The position numbers and the translations under genes are program-made. From contig NZ_CP070502.1 of NCBI RefSeq assembly GCF_018309085.1, positions 3,095,001 to 3,159,000 on the forward strand: a stretch of DNA of 64,000 bases, read 5' to 3'. The stretch comes from Sporosarcina sp. Marseille-Q4063. GTDB taxonomy: Bacteria; Bacillota; Bacilli; Bacillales_A; Planococcaceae. The notes beneath the pieces are model-generated. The model was not told where the DNA came from. It saw only the letters and a program-made list of their open reading frames with translations, and did not search any database. This document shows, in pieces, positions 43,912 to 52,879 of this stretch. Positions within the stretch are counted from its first letter, which is position 1. The number at the start of each line of letters is the position of its first letter.

Positions 43912-43950
43912 GAGAAGAATCCGTGATGAATGCGGATTCTTCTTTATTAA
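43912..43950. terminator. Bidirectional terminator between SGNH gene 1 and thiF
   Basis: Stem GAAGAATCCG / CGGATTCTTC with a 9-base loop, followed by TTTATTAATTT; the other strand also has a T-containing tail. It separates convergent genes. Confidence 0.75.
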
Positions 43951-43951
43951 T

Positions 43952-44971
43952 TTATCCCAACAAGCCCGCAGCAATTTTCTTCGCCGCCACAATATTCTTC
44001 GTCCCGTGTACGAGCATGCGCCCGTCGCGAAATAGAACGAGTCGATGTCCGCTGTATTCACAAGCGAGCAGATGTGGGTTATGAACGAGTTTTGACACGG
44101 TTCCACGAATGGATTCAGCGAAAGAATCGAGTTCAAATTGACGACTTTCCGGCCATGATAGTTGGACAGTGTCGCGTCCGCATAGTACTGCTGTCCGCAT
44201 CGAATCCCTGGCTGAAAGAAATGGATAGGTGGGATTCGCAGAACAGCTCGGACAACTATCCTTCTTCAACTTGCTGACATCAATCGACGCACGTTCACCC
44301 GTCCACAAGTCTGTAGACTCAAGTTTCGGTTGAAATTGAGTGCCGGTTACATATTTTAGTACGTCCGCAACTTGGCGTGCAGCTGTTGTGACAACGATTG
44401 GGCTAATGACGCCAACAGTGTCACATGTCATCGTCTGTGCGGGTAATGTTTCAAGTAAACAGTGAAGACAAGGTTGTCCTTCTTTAATTCCAATCGGGAA
44501 GGTCAGCCCGTAACTGCCGACGCAAGCCCCCATGAAAAAGGGGATGCCCCCGAGCTTTAACGCCGCGTCGTTGGCAAGCAGCCGGATTTCGATATTATCC
44601 GTTCCGTCTACAATGAAATCATGTCCCCGAATCAAATCCAGTACATTATCGGGCGTCACATCAACGACAATCCCAGTTACATCAACATCGCTATTAATGG
44701 CCGTCAATCGTTTTTCCGCCGCGACGGCTTTCGGCAACTGATCGATGACGTCTTGTTCGGTGTACAGTTGTTGGCGGTGTAAATTGGTCCAGTCAATAAT
44801 GTCGCGGTCGACGATTGTGATACGTCCGACACCGGCGCGGACGAGCATTTCGCCGGCAGAAGAGCCAAGTGCACCAGCCCCTAGGATGAATACACTTGAT
44901 TCGCGAATTAATGCCTGTCCTTCTTCACCAATTGGGTCGAATAGTTCTTGACGTGAATATCGTTCTTTCAA
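43952..44971 (-). CDS. thiF: ThiF/MoeB family adenylyltransferase for thiazole synthesis
   Basis: A 339-residue E1-like protein: nucleotide fold [19 protein letters not shown], the RxxxxR-type segment [25 protein letters not shown] and two CxxC-type zinc pairs (CLHC and CPSC). It adenylates the C-terminal Gly of ThiS so that sulfur can be loaded. The start is a TTG (44971) whose last bases form the TGA stop of thiG, a four-base overlap typical of coupled translation. The extra C-terminal domain (about residues 265-339) is a known extension of Bacillus-type ThiF/MoeB proteins. Confidence 0.88.
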   Translation of the reverse strand: MKERYSRQELFDPIGEEGQALIRESSVFILGAGALGSSAGEMLVRAGVGRITIVDRDIIDWTNLHRQQLYTEQDVIDQLPKAVAAEKRLTAINSDVDVTGIVVDVTPDNVLDLIRGHDFIVDGTDNIEIRLLANDAALKLGGIPFFMGACVGSYGLTFPIGIKEGQPCLHCLLETLPAQTMTCDTVGVISPIVVTTAARQVADVLKYVTGTQFQPKLESTDLWTGERASIDVSKLKKDSCPSCSANPTYPFLSARDSMRTAVLCGRDTVQLSWPESRQFELDSFAESIRGTVSKLVHNPHLLACEYSGHRLVLFRDGRMLVHGTKNIVAAKKIAAGLLG

Positions 44972-45735
44972 TTTGGTAGCAACCCTTCCATCGGACTACT
45001 TGCGACTGCATAATCACGTTCAGGCATACGCCCAGCTTCATACCCGAGGCGTCCCGCTTCAATTGCAAGCTTCATCGCGATCGCCATTTTCACGGGATCT
45101 TTCGCTTCCGATACGGCAGTATTCAATAACACGGCGTCCGCACCAAGTTCCATCGCATATGCCGCGTCTTTCGGGGAGCCGATACCGGCATCGATAATTA
45201 CGGGCACATCCGATTGTTCGATAATAAAAGACAAGTTTAGCGGGTTCAAAATGCCTCGTCCTGATCCAATCGGGGAAGCACCAGGCATAATCGCGTGAAC
45301 ACCCATCTCGCATAATCGACGTGCAAGAACAACATCATCCGACGTATACGGCAGCACGATGAATCCTTCTTCCAAAAGCATTTCGGTCGCGCGCAATGTC
45401 TCGACAGGATCTGGCAATAAAGAGTGATCACACCCGATAATTTCAACTTTCACCATGTCGCAGAGTCCCGAAGCCTTCGCGAGTTTCGCGATGCGCACAG
45501 CTTCTTCCGCTGTTTTCGCACCCGCCGTGTTTGGCAATAATGTATATGTCGACAAGTCAAGTTGTTCAAGAAAATTTGGTTGCGACGGTTCGAATATGTT
45601 CATCCGTCTCACCGCAAACGTCAAAATTTCCGCTTCTGAAACACGAACCGCTTCTTTCTGCGTTTCAAATGACGGGTATTTTCCAGTCCCTAATAATAAT
45701 CGTGATGAAAATGTTTTATCTGCAATTTTCAGCAT
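44968..45735 (-). CDS. thiG: Thiazole synthase
   Basis: A 255-residue TIM-barrel enzyme: [13 protein letters not shown] at the N-terminus, [18 protein letters not shown], the Schiff-base lysine in [27 protein letters not shown] and [19 protein letters not shown]. It condenses 1-deoxyxylulose-5-phosphate, dehydroglycine and ThiS-thiocarboxylate to the thiazole. ATG 45735 was preferred over ATG 45741, because GGAGGAGG touches the latter and lies six bases before the former. The thiS stop is two bases upstream and thiF overlaps the 3' end. Confidence 0.95.
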   Translation of the reverse strand: MLKIADKTFSSRLLLGTGKYPSFETQKEAVRVSEAEILTFAVRRMNIFEPSQPNFLEQLDLSTYTLLPNTAGAKTAEEAVRIAKLAKASGLCDMVKVEIIGCDHSLLPDPVETLRATEMLLEEGFIVLPYTSDDVVLARRLCEMGVHAIMPGASPIGSGRGILNPLNLSFIIEQSDVPVIIDAGIGSPKDAAYAMELGADAVLLNTAVSEAKDPVKMAIAMKLAIEAGRLGYEAGRMPERDYAVASSPMEGLLPN

Positions 45736-45737
45736 GG

Positions 45738-45944
45738 TCATCCTCCTCCAACAAAGTGAATAATTTCGATTTGATCCCGGTCCTTGATTGGCGCGTCATA
45801 AGCATCTTTTGCGACAATCTCTTTATTTAATTCGACGATGAGAATTCGGTCTGCGAGATTGAGATTTTCAAGTAATTGTTGAACGTTCCCGACATCTGAC
45901 GGTATTTCATGCGAATTGCCATTTAAATCGATTGTTATGGTCAT
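45738..45944 (-). CDS. thiS: Sulfur carrier protein ThiS
   Basis: A 68-residue ubiquitin-fold protein that ends in the required Gly-Gly (IIHFVGGG). The C-terminus is adenylated by ThiF and then carries sulfur to ThiG. The start overlaps the tenI stop by four bases (ATGA), and thiG begins two bases after its stop. The N-terminal half reads [20 protein letters not shown]. Confidence 0.93.
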   Translation of the reverse strand: MTITIDLNGNSHEIPSDVGNVQQLLENLNLADRILIVELNKEIVAKDAYDAPIKDRDQIEIIHFVGGG

Positions 45945-46546
45945 AATAAATTCCCCCTTTTAGTATTCATCGCATCATAATAGGATTTTGCAGCTGTGAT
46001 TGCGCTGTCGCTACCGAAAATCGACGACATAACGGCAACACCATCTACAGCCAAATTTTCAATATGGCTTGGTTTGATTCCACCAATTGCATAAACAGGA
46101 ATTGCTAATGCTGAAATAATTTTGTTTAGTTCATCTGTTCCGCGTGGTGGTAAGAGAGCTTTCGAGCCAGTTTCATATAAATGACCGTACAAAACCCAAT
46201 CTGCGCCTTCACTCATAGCCGTTTTAGCTTCTTCGTATGAATGGACTGATTTTCCAAATGATAGCGAAGGGAAATGCTCCTTTAAAAGTGGCAACGGCAA
46301 TCCATGTCCGGGTAGCTGCACTTTGTGAATGTTAGTGAGTGAAGCAAGATCCGCACGCCCGTGCACGATTATTTTTGTTTTGTCAAAACCATCCAGCTTT
46401 AGCTTATGTATTAATTCAAACACTTCGCGATCAGTTTTTGATTTCTCGCGTAAGATAACCGCGTCGATATACGGTTCAATCGCTAGAAGCGTCTCCGCTA
46501 ATTTGTGAATGGACAATCGGTCATCCGTTACAGCAATCAGTTTCAC
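45941..46546 (-). CDS. tenI: Thiazole tautomerase TenI (thiamine phosphate synthase-like)
   Basis: A 201-residue TIM-barrel protein of the ThiE/TenI family. Seen: AVTDDRLSIHKLAETLLAIE, REKSKTDREVFELIH, a His in FGKSVHSYEEA, WVLYGHLYETGSK and YAIGGIKPSHIENL. TenI aromatises the thiazole product of ThiG. It lacks the full phosphate-binding loop of ThiE and is encoded with thiSGF, which favours TenI. The start is GTG 46546 behind AAAGGAGG. It is the first gene after the TPP riboswitch, so the operon is repressed by thiamine pyrophosphate. Confidence 0.85.
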   Translation of the reverse strand: MKLIAVTDDRLSIHKLAETLLAIEPYIDAVILREKSKTDREVFELIHKLKLDGFDKTKIIVHGRADLASLTNIHKVQLPGHGLPLPLLKEHFPSLSFGKSVHSYEEAKTAMSEGADWVLYGHLYETGSKALLPPRGTDELNKIISALAIPVYAIGGIKPSHIENLAVDGVAVMSSIFGSDSAITAAKSYYDAMNTKRGNLL

Positions 46547-46564
46547 GTCGTTCCTCCTTTAAAC

Positions 46565-46600
46565 GCAAAAAGACCACTCTCCCGGTAGGAAAGTGGTCTG
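46565..46600 (-). terminator. Riboswitch-linked attenuator upstream of tenI
   Basis: On the minus strand, stem AGACCACTTTCC / GGGAGAGTGGTCT-like arms (AGACCACT with AGTGGTCT perfect) followed by TTTTTG. It lies between the TPP aptamer and the tenI binding site, so it is the likely expression platform. Confidence 0.75.
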
Positions 46601-46633
46601 TCAAAGGCAAATTTATGCACAAGTAAGAAGACG

Positions 46634-46735
46634 CGCCACATCCCTCCGCAGGTACAAACCTGTTCAGGTAATAAGGGTATCGGAGTAAAAACTCGTCTCT
46701 CAGTCCTTTAAAAGGATTCCCCTAATGGTCAAATT
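46634..46735 (-). ncRNA. TPP riboswitch (THI element)
   Basis: Minus-strand conserved parts are in the right order: GGGGA, then the loop with ACTGAGAG, a variable arm with CCCTTATT, ACCTGAACAGG and GTACCTGCGGAGGGATGTGG. These are the hallmarks of the thiamine pyrophosphate aptamer. It is followed by a terminator hairpin and then tenI-thiS-thiG-thiF. Confidence 0.93.
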
Positions 46736-46784
46736 AGTATGAAGTTGTTTATAGCTTTGTTCCTAGTTAGCATAACAAACAATA

Positions 46785-46930
46785 GGTACCTGTGCAAGAA
46801 ACAATTCGAAAAATACACTACAATTGCATAAAGTGAGAAGGGGGTACCGACTGTATAACGCTTTGTCGAGATCTCTTTGGCTTTTTATTCAAGTTCTGGA
46901 ATTGTCATAATTGCGCCTTGCACAGGTACC
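46785..46930 (+). repeat. Intact copy of the dispersed GGTACC-ended repeat (146 bp), upstream of SGNH gene 2
   Basis: Ends GGTACCTGTGCAAG and CTTGCACAGGTACC. The centre is aagggggtaccgac with a matching gtcgagatctcttt and a T-rich tail. It is placed 57 bases before the SGNH start, as in the first paralogue. Confidence 0.85.
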
Positions 46931-46986
46931 TCTCAAACATCTAAAAAAACGTCTCAAAACTTACCATTGAAAGGGGATTTGAAAGT

Positions 46987-47697
46987 ATGTATAGAAAGCT
47001 AGCTATTTCATCAATCGTTCTGAACCTTATTCTTTTCGCGATAATCGGGTATGCGATTCATCTGAAGGGAGGAATTCCTTATGTGATGGATTATGTATCT
47101 GCAAAGGTATCGGATAATGAATTTGATGACTATTACAAAACGCGGTTATCTATATTTAAAGAAAGTGAAGAGAAGGACGCCATTTTTTTAGGAGATAGTT
47201 TAACTGATTACAACGAATGGGCGGAGTCTTTTCCGGAAGTGAATATCGGTAATCAAGGGATCGGAGACGATACAACATCTGGTGTACTATATCGTTTAAA
47301 AGAAACTACAAATCTAAAACCTTCAAAAATATTTATTATGATTGGCATCAACGATCTCATTAATGGCGTGTCTAGAGATGACATTTTAAAGAATTACACA
47401 TCTATTATAGAAGAAATCAAAAAAGACACCCCAAACACAGAAGTGTATATTCAAAGCTTGTTGCCTACCAATTCCGATCTAACTTACAAAGATGTTAATA
47501 AAGAGGATATTTTGTGGTTGAATGATAACTTAAGAAAACTCGCATCTGAAAGCGGATATACATATATCGATCTTTATTCATTGTTCGTGGATGGAAATGA
47601 TGAACTGAATGAAAAATGGACTATAGATGGAATTCATTTGAATGGACCTGGGTATGGGGTGTGGGAAGAAGCTTTGGGTCGTATTAGGGGTGCTTGA
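46987..47697 (+). CDS. SGNH/GDSL hydrolase family protein, paralogue 2 (3' end replaced by IS sequence)
   Basis: A 236-residue protein very similar to paralogue 1: membrane anchor LAISSIVLNLILFAIIGYAI, block I IFLGDSLTD, block II GNQGIGDDT (Gly kept), block III IMIGINDLIN and block V TIDGIHLNG. After GVWEEAL the sequence changes to GRIRGA, because a truncated IS3 element begins near 47675. About seven native C-terminal residues are lost, but all catalytic blocks are present, so it may still work. ATG 46987 follows GAAAGGGGATTTG. Confidence 0.78.
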   Translation: MYRKLAISSIVLNLILFAIIGYAIHLKGGIPYVMDYVSAKVSDNEFDDYYKTRLSIFKESEEKDAIFLGDSLTDYNEWAESFPEVNIGNQGIGDDTTSGVLYRLKETTNLKPSKIFIMIGINDLINGVSRDDILKNYTSIIEEIKKDTPNTEVYIQSLLPTNSDLTYKDVNKEDILWLNDNLRKLASESGYTYIDLYSLFVDGNDELNEKWTIDGIHLNGPGYGVWEEALGRIRGA

Positions 47698-47950
47698 AAA
47701 TGGTCGAAAGCGAAAAGAGATGGCCTTGGAAAAGGATGTTTCCTTGAATTCTGTTAATATCTGGATACGAAACTATCAGCTGTATGGTAGAGATGGATTA
47801 AGTTTTAATAAACGAACAGATTACGTAGCGCAGGAAGAAACCCAAAAAGAATTGAAGCAGCTCAAAAAAATCGGAAAACGATACAACGAGCAGCTGGAGG
47901 AGATTGAAATCCTAAAAAAGTTCCAGGCCTTTCTCAAGGAGAACGAATGA
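47676..47950 (+). mobile_element. IS3 family orfA, 5' truncated
   Basis: The frame reads VLENGRKRKEMALEKDVSLN, then VNIWIRNYQLYGRDGLSF and a leucine-zipper tail (KIGKRYNEQLEEIEILKKFQ). This matches IS3-type OrfA without its first ten or so residues. The left inverted repeat and the native start are absent; the frame now runs back into the SGNH gene. The four-base overlap with orfB (47947-47950, ATGA) is typical of the family. Confidence 0.8.
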
Positions 47951-48885
47951 GCAAGCGGTATGAAGCCATGTCGTTATTGAGAAAGGATCATTCCGTCGCA
48001 CTGATCTGTAAAGCTATAGGTGTATCCAAAAGCGGCTATTACAGCTATTTAAAACGACCCGCAAAGACAATGACTGAGCGGGATGAGCAAGACATGGAAG
48101 AAATCCAGAAAACATATGACAAAAGCGGAGGCACCTACGGCGCGAAACATATTTCAGGTGAACTGAAGGCCGCAGGCACTATCATCAATCATAAACGGGT
48201 TCGCCGATTGATGGGTGAAATGAATCTGAAATCAAAGATTCGTAGGGTTAAATCAACGCGGGTACAAAAAGAAGCCAGTGCTGGCTATATCTATCCCAAC
48301 CTTTTAAACCGCGGTTTAAACGCAGAATTAGTCAACCGCAAATGGGTGACCGACCTCTCGGAACTAACAGTAAAAGATGTGAAATTCTTTATCTCAGTCA
48401 TCATGGACTTACATAATCGCGAAATCGTGGGCTTTGCGGTCAGTACACATCCCAATGCGGATCTGGTCGAGGAAACAGTCCTGAAAGCAATGGAAAAAAG
48501 AGGTCTAATAGACTTGAAGCAAGTGATCCTGCATTCGGATCAAGGAAGTGTCTATTCTTCAATGCGGCACCATCTGCTGGCTGAAAAGCTTGGGTTCATT
48601 CCGAGCATGTCCAGAAAAGCGAACTGTTGGGATAACGCATTCATCGAGAGTTTCTTCTCTCATTTGAAGACGGAATTTCCGCATCTGTTTCCTGTAGATT
48701 CAGCTGGGCAAGTAATCGATGATTTGCCGAATTTTATTACTTATTTTAACGAAGAACGCAGTCAAAAGAGACTGGGTTATTTGAACGCCGACCGCTTATT
48801 TAAAGAAAGAAAGTATGGCGATTTAATCAATAATTATTCACTGTCCGAAAAAAGGGGGCTAGACTACAGGCACCGTCATAATTAA
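47947..48885 (+). mobile_element. IS3 family transposase orfB
   Basis: A 312-residue integrase-type transposase: N-terminal HTH_21 region (YDKSGGTYGAKHISGEL) and the catalytic DDE residues in VTDLSELTV, LHSDQGSVY and WDNAFIESFFSHLKTE. The gene itself appears complete. As the left end of the element is missing, it cannot move by itself but could still act on other copies. It is followed by a hairpin at 48891-48922. Confidence 0.93.
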
Positions 48886-48890
48886 TGAAT

Positions 48891-48922
48891 AAGCGGAGGT
48901 TAGGTCGTCTCCGCCTCTTTCA
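48891..48922 (+). terminator. Terminator after the IS3 transposase
   Basis: Stem AAGCGGAG / CTCCGCCT with a 10-base loop, followed by CTTT. The region 48923-48963 holds no clear right inverted repeat. Confidence 0.5.
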
Positions 48923-48963
48923 ATTAATTTAAATGGTGAGTTAGTGTGCTACAAAATCCTTCC

Positions 48964-50685
48964 TCATAAATCTAATTTATATTGTTTCATTTTTTTATAA
49001 AACCACGGTCTACTTATACCAAGTAGCTTACTTGCCTTTGTTTTGTTTCCGTTGGTTTCCTTTAATGCGGAAATAATCATTTCTTTTTCCTTAAAATTAA
49101 TTCTTTCTTTATAAGTAAAAGAATTGTGATGGGATGGGATGGATTTGCCTTCTAGATTTCCAGGAAGGGAGGCAATATCTTCCTCATCAATATAATCACC
49201 TTTACTAATATTAGCCGCTCTTTCTAAAGTGTTTTGTAATTCTCTTACATTTCCAGGCCAGGAGTAGCGCATCAGTTTTGTTAAAGCGGAATGGGTTACG
49301 CCTCTAATATAGAAGCCCTCTTGATTCAGTCTATTGATGATTTCATTTATAATTTCAGGTAAATCTTCTATTCGTTCGCGTAAAGGTGGAATTTTTAGGC
49401 TCATGATATTTATGCGATAGTATAAATCCTCTCTAAATTTTCCCTCGCTTATTAGCTTTTCAAGATTTTGATTTGTTGCAGCAATGATTTTTGTATTCAA
49501 GTGAATCGTTTTTGAACTACCTAATGGCTGAAATTCTTTTTCCTGCAAAACACGCAATATTTTTGACTGCAGAGGGAGAGACATGTCCCCGATTTCATCT
49601 AAAAAGATTGTTCCATTTTGCGCTAGTTCAAATTTCCCTTTCATTCCACCTGTTTTAGCACCTGTAAAAGCGCCTCCTGAATATCCAAAAAATTCTGATT
49701 CCAGTAGTTCATGAGGGATAGCAGCACAATTCACTTCAATGAATGGTCCCATTTGAGAAGATGCAGCATGAATCCCTTGGGCGAATAACTCTTTGCCCGT
49801 TCCACTTTCCCCGGTTATTAAAACAGTAGACATACTTTTAGCAGCTAAATTCGCTTCATTTTTTATTTTTTGAATTGCATCTGATTCCCCGGCAATATCG
49901 TATAAAGTGTATTTTGTTCCTTTTCTACTATATATTTCATCCTTATATGCAGATACTTGTTTTTCAAGTTTTTTCACTTTCGTAACTGCTTCCTGTAGAT
50001 GTTTCAATCCACGAAATGCTAGTTTACAAATAGCACTATTCGTAACGCCGTTTTCACTTATGGGTATTATCGAAATAATACATTGTTGTCCATTTATTAT
50101 CTGTGGAGTGTTGTTAATTGTTACTCCGTTCTTAATCACATTTTCTATATCCAATTCTGGGAGCACTTCAGTAGTAGACTTGTTCATAATGTCTTTACTG
50201 CTTATGTAAAATAAATCAGTGAAATTTTTATTTACCATTGTTACTTCTGCCTTATTATTAACGAGAATGATAGCATCGTAGGCAAAATCAATGATTGAAG
50301 TTAATTGATTATAAACGAGATTATATGAATGCAGTAGTTCCTGAGTTGAAATTACTCCAATGGGCTTCATTTCATCATTCACAACGGGGGCATGACCAAT
50401 TTTATGTTTCAGTAGAACACTCCTTGTTTCTTCAATTGTATTAGTTGGTCGCAAGAACTTTGGATTGGAAATATAAAATTCTTCAATTGTTATGTCAAAT
50501 GATGGTCTTGTTGCTAATAAACTAAAAACTTTATTCTTAGTAATGATTCCGATTAAACGATTGTTTTCATCAACAACTGGCAGCATATTTACTTGAGTAT
50601 TTATAAACTTCGGCAGCAAGTCAATTAATTGATCACCCAATGTACAGGTAACAAAGTTTTTTGTCATACAATCCATTACTAACAA
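48964..50685 (-). CDS. Sigma-54-dependent transcriptional activator with CBS and PAS domains
   Basis: A 573-residue protein. Order: two CBS motifs (about residues 1-120; MLPVVDENNRLIGIITKNKV and HAPVVNDEMKPIGVISTQEL), a PAS domain (about 125-235), an AAA+ sigma-54 activator domain with Walker A GESGTGKELFAQ, the sigma-54 contact loop GAFTGA and Walker B GTIFLDEIGD, and a C-terminal Fis-type HTH (NGNKTKASKLLGISRPWFYK). TTG 50685 lies six bases after GGAGGG. It is divergent from a beta-oxidation operon that has a perfect -24/-12 promoter, so it is the obvious activator of that operon. Confidence 0.92.
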   Translation of the reverse strand: MLVMDCMTKNFVTCTLGDQLIDLLPKFINTQVNMLPVVDENNRLIGIITKNKVFSLLATRPSFDITIEEFYISNPKFLRPTNTIEETRSVLLKHKIGHAPVVNDEMKPIGVISTQELLHSYNLVYNQLTSIIDFAYDAIILVNNKAEVTMVNKNFTDLFYISSKDIMNKSTTEVLPELDIENVIKNGVTINNTPQIINGQQCIISIIPISENGVTNSAICKLAFRGLKHLQEAVTKVKKLEKQVSAYKDEIYSRKGTKYTLYDIAGESDAIQKIKNEANLAAKSMSTVLITGESGTGKELFAQGIHAASSQMGPFIEVNCAAIPHELLESEFFGYSGGAFTGAKTGGMKGKFELAQNGTIFLDEIGDMSLPLQSKILRVLQEKEFQPLGSSKTIHLNTKIIAATNQNLEKLISEGKFREDLYYRINIMSLKIPPLRERIEDLPEIINEIINRLNQEGFYIRGVTHSALTKLMRYSWPGNVRELQNTLERAANISKGDYIDEEDIASLPGNLEGKSIPSHHNSFTYKERINFKEKEMIISALKETNGNKTKASKLLGISRPWFYKKMKQYKLDL

Positions 50686-50737
50686 ACAAATCCCTCCAAC
50701 TAGAAAAAATGATTAGTTCAACTATAATAAATAATCA

Positions 50738-50774
50738 GTAAACTGTAAAGCGTTAGTGATTGGTTACAGTTTAC
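50738..50774. promoter_or_regulatory. Inverted repeat, probable upstream activator site
   Basis: GTAAACTGTAA (50738-50748) and TTACAGTTTAC (50764-50774) are perfect inverted arms 15 bases apart. They lie about 85 bases before the -24 element and between the divergent activator and operon genes. A dimeric enhancer-binding protein would fit. Confidence 0.6.
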
Positions 50775-50838
50775 AATATATCGTCAATGGTTGTTAACGA
50801 TTAAATAAAATTAATCCTCATTTAATAGGGATAGATAC

Positions 50839-50856
50839 TTGGCATGAAACTTGCAA
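50839..50856 (+). promoter_or_regulatory. Sigma-54 promoter of the beta-oxidation operon
   Basis: TTGGCATGAAACTTGCAA: the -24 GG (50841-50842) and -12 GC (50853-50854) are 10 bases apart, as the consensus requires. The first gene starts at 50893 behind GTGGAGGG. Confidence 0.88.
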
Positions 50857-50892
50857 TAGTATTAGTGAACTATTAAGAGTGGAGGGAAAAGA

Positions 50893-52053
50893 ATGACTCA
50901 ACTAAAAGAGATTGAAGAAGAAATTATGCTGTTAAGAAAGTCGGTAGAAGCTTTCGCGAAAAAAGAAATCGCCCCTTTTTATAGTCGATGGGAAAAAGAG
51001 GGTGTCGTTCCAAGAGAGCTTTGGAAAAAATTTGGCAGTGCGGGCTTTCTATGTGTAGATATACCAGAAAAGTATGGCGGATTAGGCGCGCCTTTAAGTT
51101 ATTCCGCAACCATTATTGATGAATTGAGTAGGCTTGGTTTTAATTCGATTTCTGGAAGTTTATCGGTCCATTCAAATATTGTAGCCCATTATATTTTAAG
51201 CTTCGGGACAGAGGAGCAAAAGTTGCGTTATTTATCAGGAATGGCTACAGGTGAATTAATTAGCGCAATAGCAATGACAGAACCTAACGCTGGAAGTGAT
51301 TTGCAGGGAATTAGCACATCAGCAAATAACAATGTTTCGACGGGTGAATACAGTATCGATGGCTCAAAAACATTTATTACGAATGGTCAACTTTTTGATT
51401 TTGTCGTAGTAGTAGCAAAAACGAATCAAAATGTAAAAGCTTCAAAAGGAATTACGCTATTTATTGTTGATGCTGATACGGAAGGTGTGATTAAAGGAAA
51501 GAAACTGAAGAAAATGGGTCTCCACGCTGCCGATACATCTGAATTAATATTTGAAAATGTTAAAGTACCAGCTAGTCAAATACTCGGTTTACTTAACGGC
51601 GGTTTTGGTGCATTAATGAGCGAACTGCCCCGTGAACGAACTACTTTGGCAATTGGAGCATGTGGTGCGATGGAGGGGGTTCTTGACATAACGATAGAAT
51701 ATCTACACGAACGAGAAGCATTCGGAAAATCGCTTAGTGAGATTCAAGTGATTCGACATAAAATTGCTGAAATGGTAACTGAAGCAAAAGTTAATAGAGC
51801 ATATGCCAACCACTGTTTAAACCTATTAGAAAAGGGAGAGTTAACTACAGCAGATGCGAGTGCAGCAAAATTATCAACGACTGAGGCTCAAGGACGCATT
51901 GTCGACGGATGTTTGCAACTTTTTGGCGGTTACGGTTATATGGAGGAATATCCAATTTCCCGTGCTTATACCGATGCAAGAGTTCAACGAATTTATGGTG
52001 GGACTTCAGAGATTATGAAGGAAATCATTAGCAAAGATGTTTTAGGTAATTAA
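50893..52053 (+). CDS. Acyl-CoA dehydrogenase
   Basis: A 386-residue flavoprotein with the family signatures AMTEPNAGSDLQGI and QLFGGYGYMEEYPISR. The catalytic-base region is in the C-terminal helix domain (ARVQRIYGGTSEIMKEI). It inserts the 2,3-double bond into an acyl-CoA and passes electrons to ETF. It is first in the sigma-54 operon. Chain-length or branching preference cannot be read with certainty. Confidence 0.93.
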   Translation: MTQLKEIEEEIMLLRKSVEAFAKKEIAPFYSRWEKEGVVPRELWKKFGSAGFLCVDIPEKYGGLGAPLSYSATIIDELSRLGFNSISGSLSVHSNIVAHYILSFGTEEQKLRYLSGMATGELISAIAMTEPNAGSDLQGISTSANNNVSTGEYSIDGSKTFITNGQLFDFVVVVAKTNQNVKASKGITLFIVDADTEGVIKGKKLKKMGLHAADTSELIFENVKVPASQILGLLNGGFGALMSELPRERTTLAIGACGAMEGVLDITIEYLHEREAFGKSLSEIQVIRHKIAEMVTEAKVNRAYANHCLNLLEKGELTTADASAAKLSTTEAQGRIVDGCLQLFGGYGYMEEYPISRAYTDARVQRIYGGTSEIMKEIISKDVLGN

Positions 52054-52081
52054 TAGGTTAATAGGGAGAGGAGATGAGCTT

Positions 52082-52852
52082 ATGGATTTAACAGAGAAAG
52101 TTGCTGTTGTAACTGGCGGAGCTTCGGGACTAGGTTTAGCAACCGTTGAAAAGCTTGTAGAGAAGGGTGCTAAGGTTGTAATTTTTGATTTAAATGAAGA
52201 AAAAGCAAAAGAAGCAGTCGAACGGCTAGGTAGAAATGTTCGTCATGAAATTGTGAATGTAACAGATGAGGAATCTGTTCAAAAAGGAATTGATCTTGCA
52301 ATCGAAGCTTTTGGAGCCATTCACATTTGTGTAAATTGTGCTGGCGTAGGAACACCGGGGAAAACGATTGGTAAAATAGGTGTATTACCTTTAGAAAACT
52401 TTAAACAAATTATAGATATTAATCTAACTGGTACTTTTAATGTATTACGATTATGTGCAAATGTGATGAAAGATAATGAACCGACTACTGATTCTGGTGA
52501 AAAAGGTGTATTCATTAATACAGCTTCTGTAGCAGCATTCGATGGTCAAATGGGGCAAGCTGCGTACGGTGCAAGTAAAGCCGGAGTCGCAGGGATGACG
52601 TTGCCGATAGCAAGGGATTTATCACAGTTCGGTATACGCGTAAATACAATTGCGCCTGGTTTATTTTTAACGCCACTGGCAAGTACCTTATCAGAAAAAG
52701 TCATAAAGAAATTATCAGAAAGTGTTGAGTTTCCAAATCGTCTAGGAAAACCAAGTGAATTTGCCGAGATGGCTACTTTCATTATGGAACAAGAATATTT
52801 AAATGGTGAGGTGATTCGATTGGATGGCGGCATTCGGATGTCTCCAAGGTAA
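52082..52852 (+). CDS. SDR family 3-hydroxyacyl-CoA dehydrogenase (HSD10-like)
   Basis: A 256-residue short-chain dehydrogenase: VVTGGASGLGLATVE, NCAGVGTPGKT, the catalytic Ser in INTASVAAFDG, Tyr/Lys in YGASKAG and a C-terminal LDGGIRMSPR. The GQ-x-GQAAYGASKAG segment and the insertion after NCAG are typical of type II 3-hydroxyacyl-CoA dehydrogenases. No FadB-type protein is encoded here, so this enzyme probably does the oxidation of the 3-hydroxyacyl-CoA. The start follows GGAGAGGAGATGAGCTT. Confidence 0.87.
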   Translation: MDLTEKVAVVTGGASGLGLATVEKLVEKGAKVVIFDLNEEKAKEAVERLGRNVRHEIVNVTDEESVQKGIDLAIEAFGAIHICVNCAGVGTPGKTIGKIGVLPLENFKQIIDINLTGTFNVLRLCANVMKDNEPTTDSGEKGVFINTASVAAFDGQMGQAAYGASKAGVAGMTLPIARDLSQFGIRVNTIAPGLFLTPLASTLSEKVIKKLSESVEFPNRLGKPSEFAEMATFIMEQEYLNGEVIRLDGGIRMSPR

Positions 52853-52879
52853 ACAAATAAGGACTTAGGGGGTAATCAT

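Noticed and set aside
45059..45313. Additional minus-strand ORF inside thiG
   Set aside because: It is an out-of-frame shadow of thiG with improbable Arg/Cys-rich composition.
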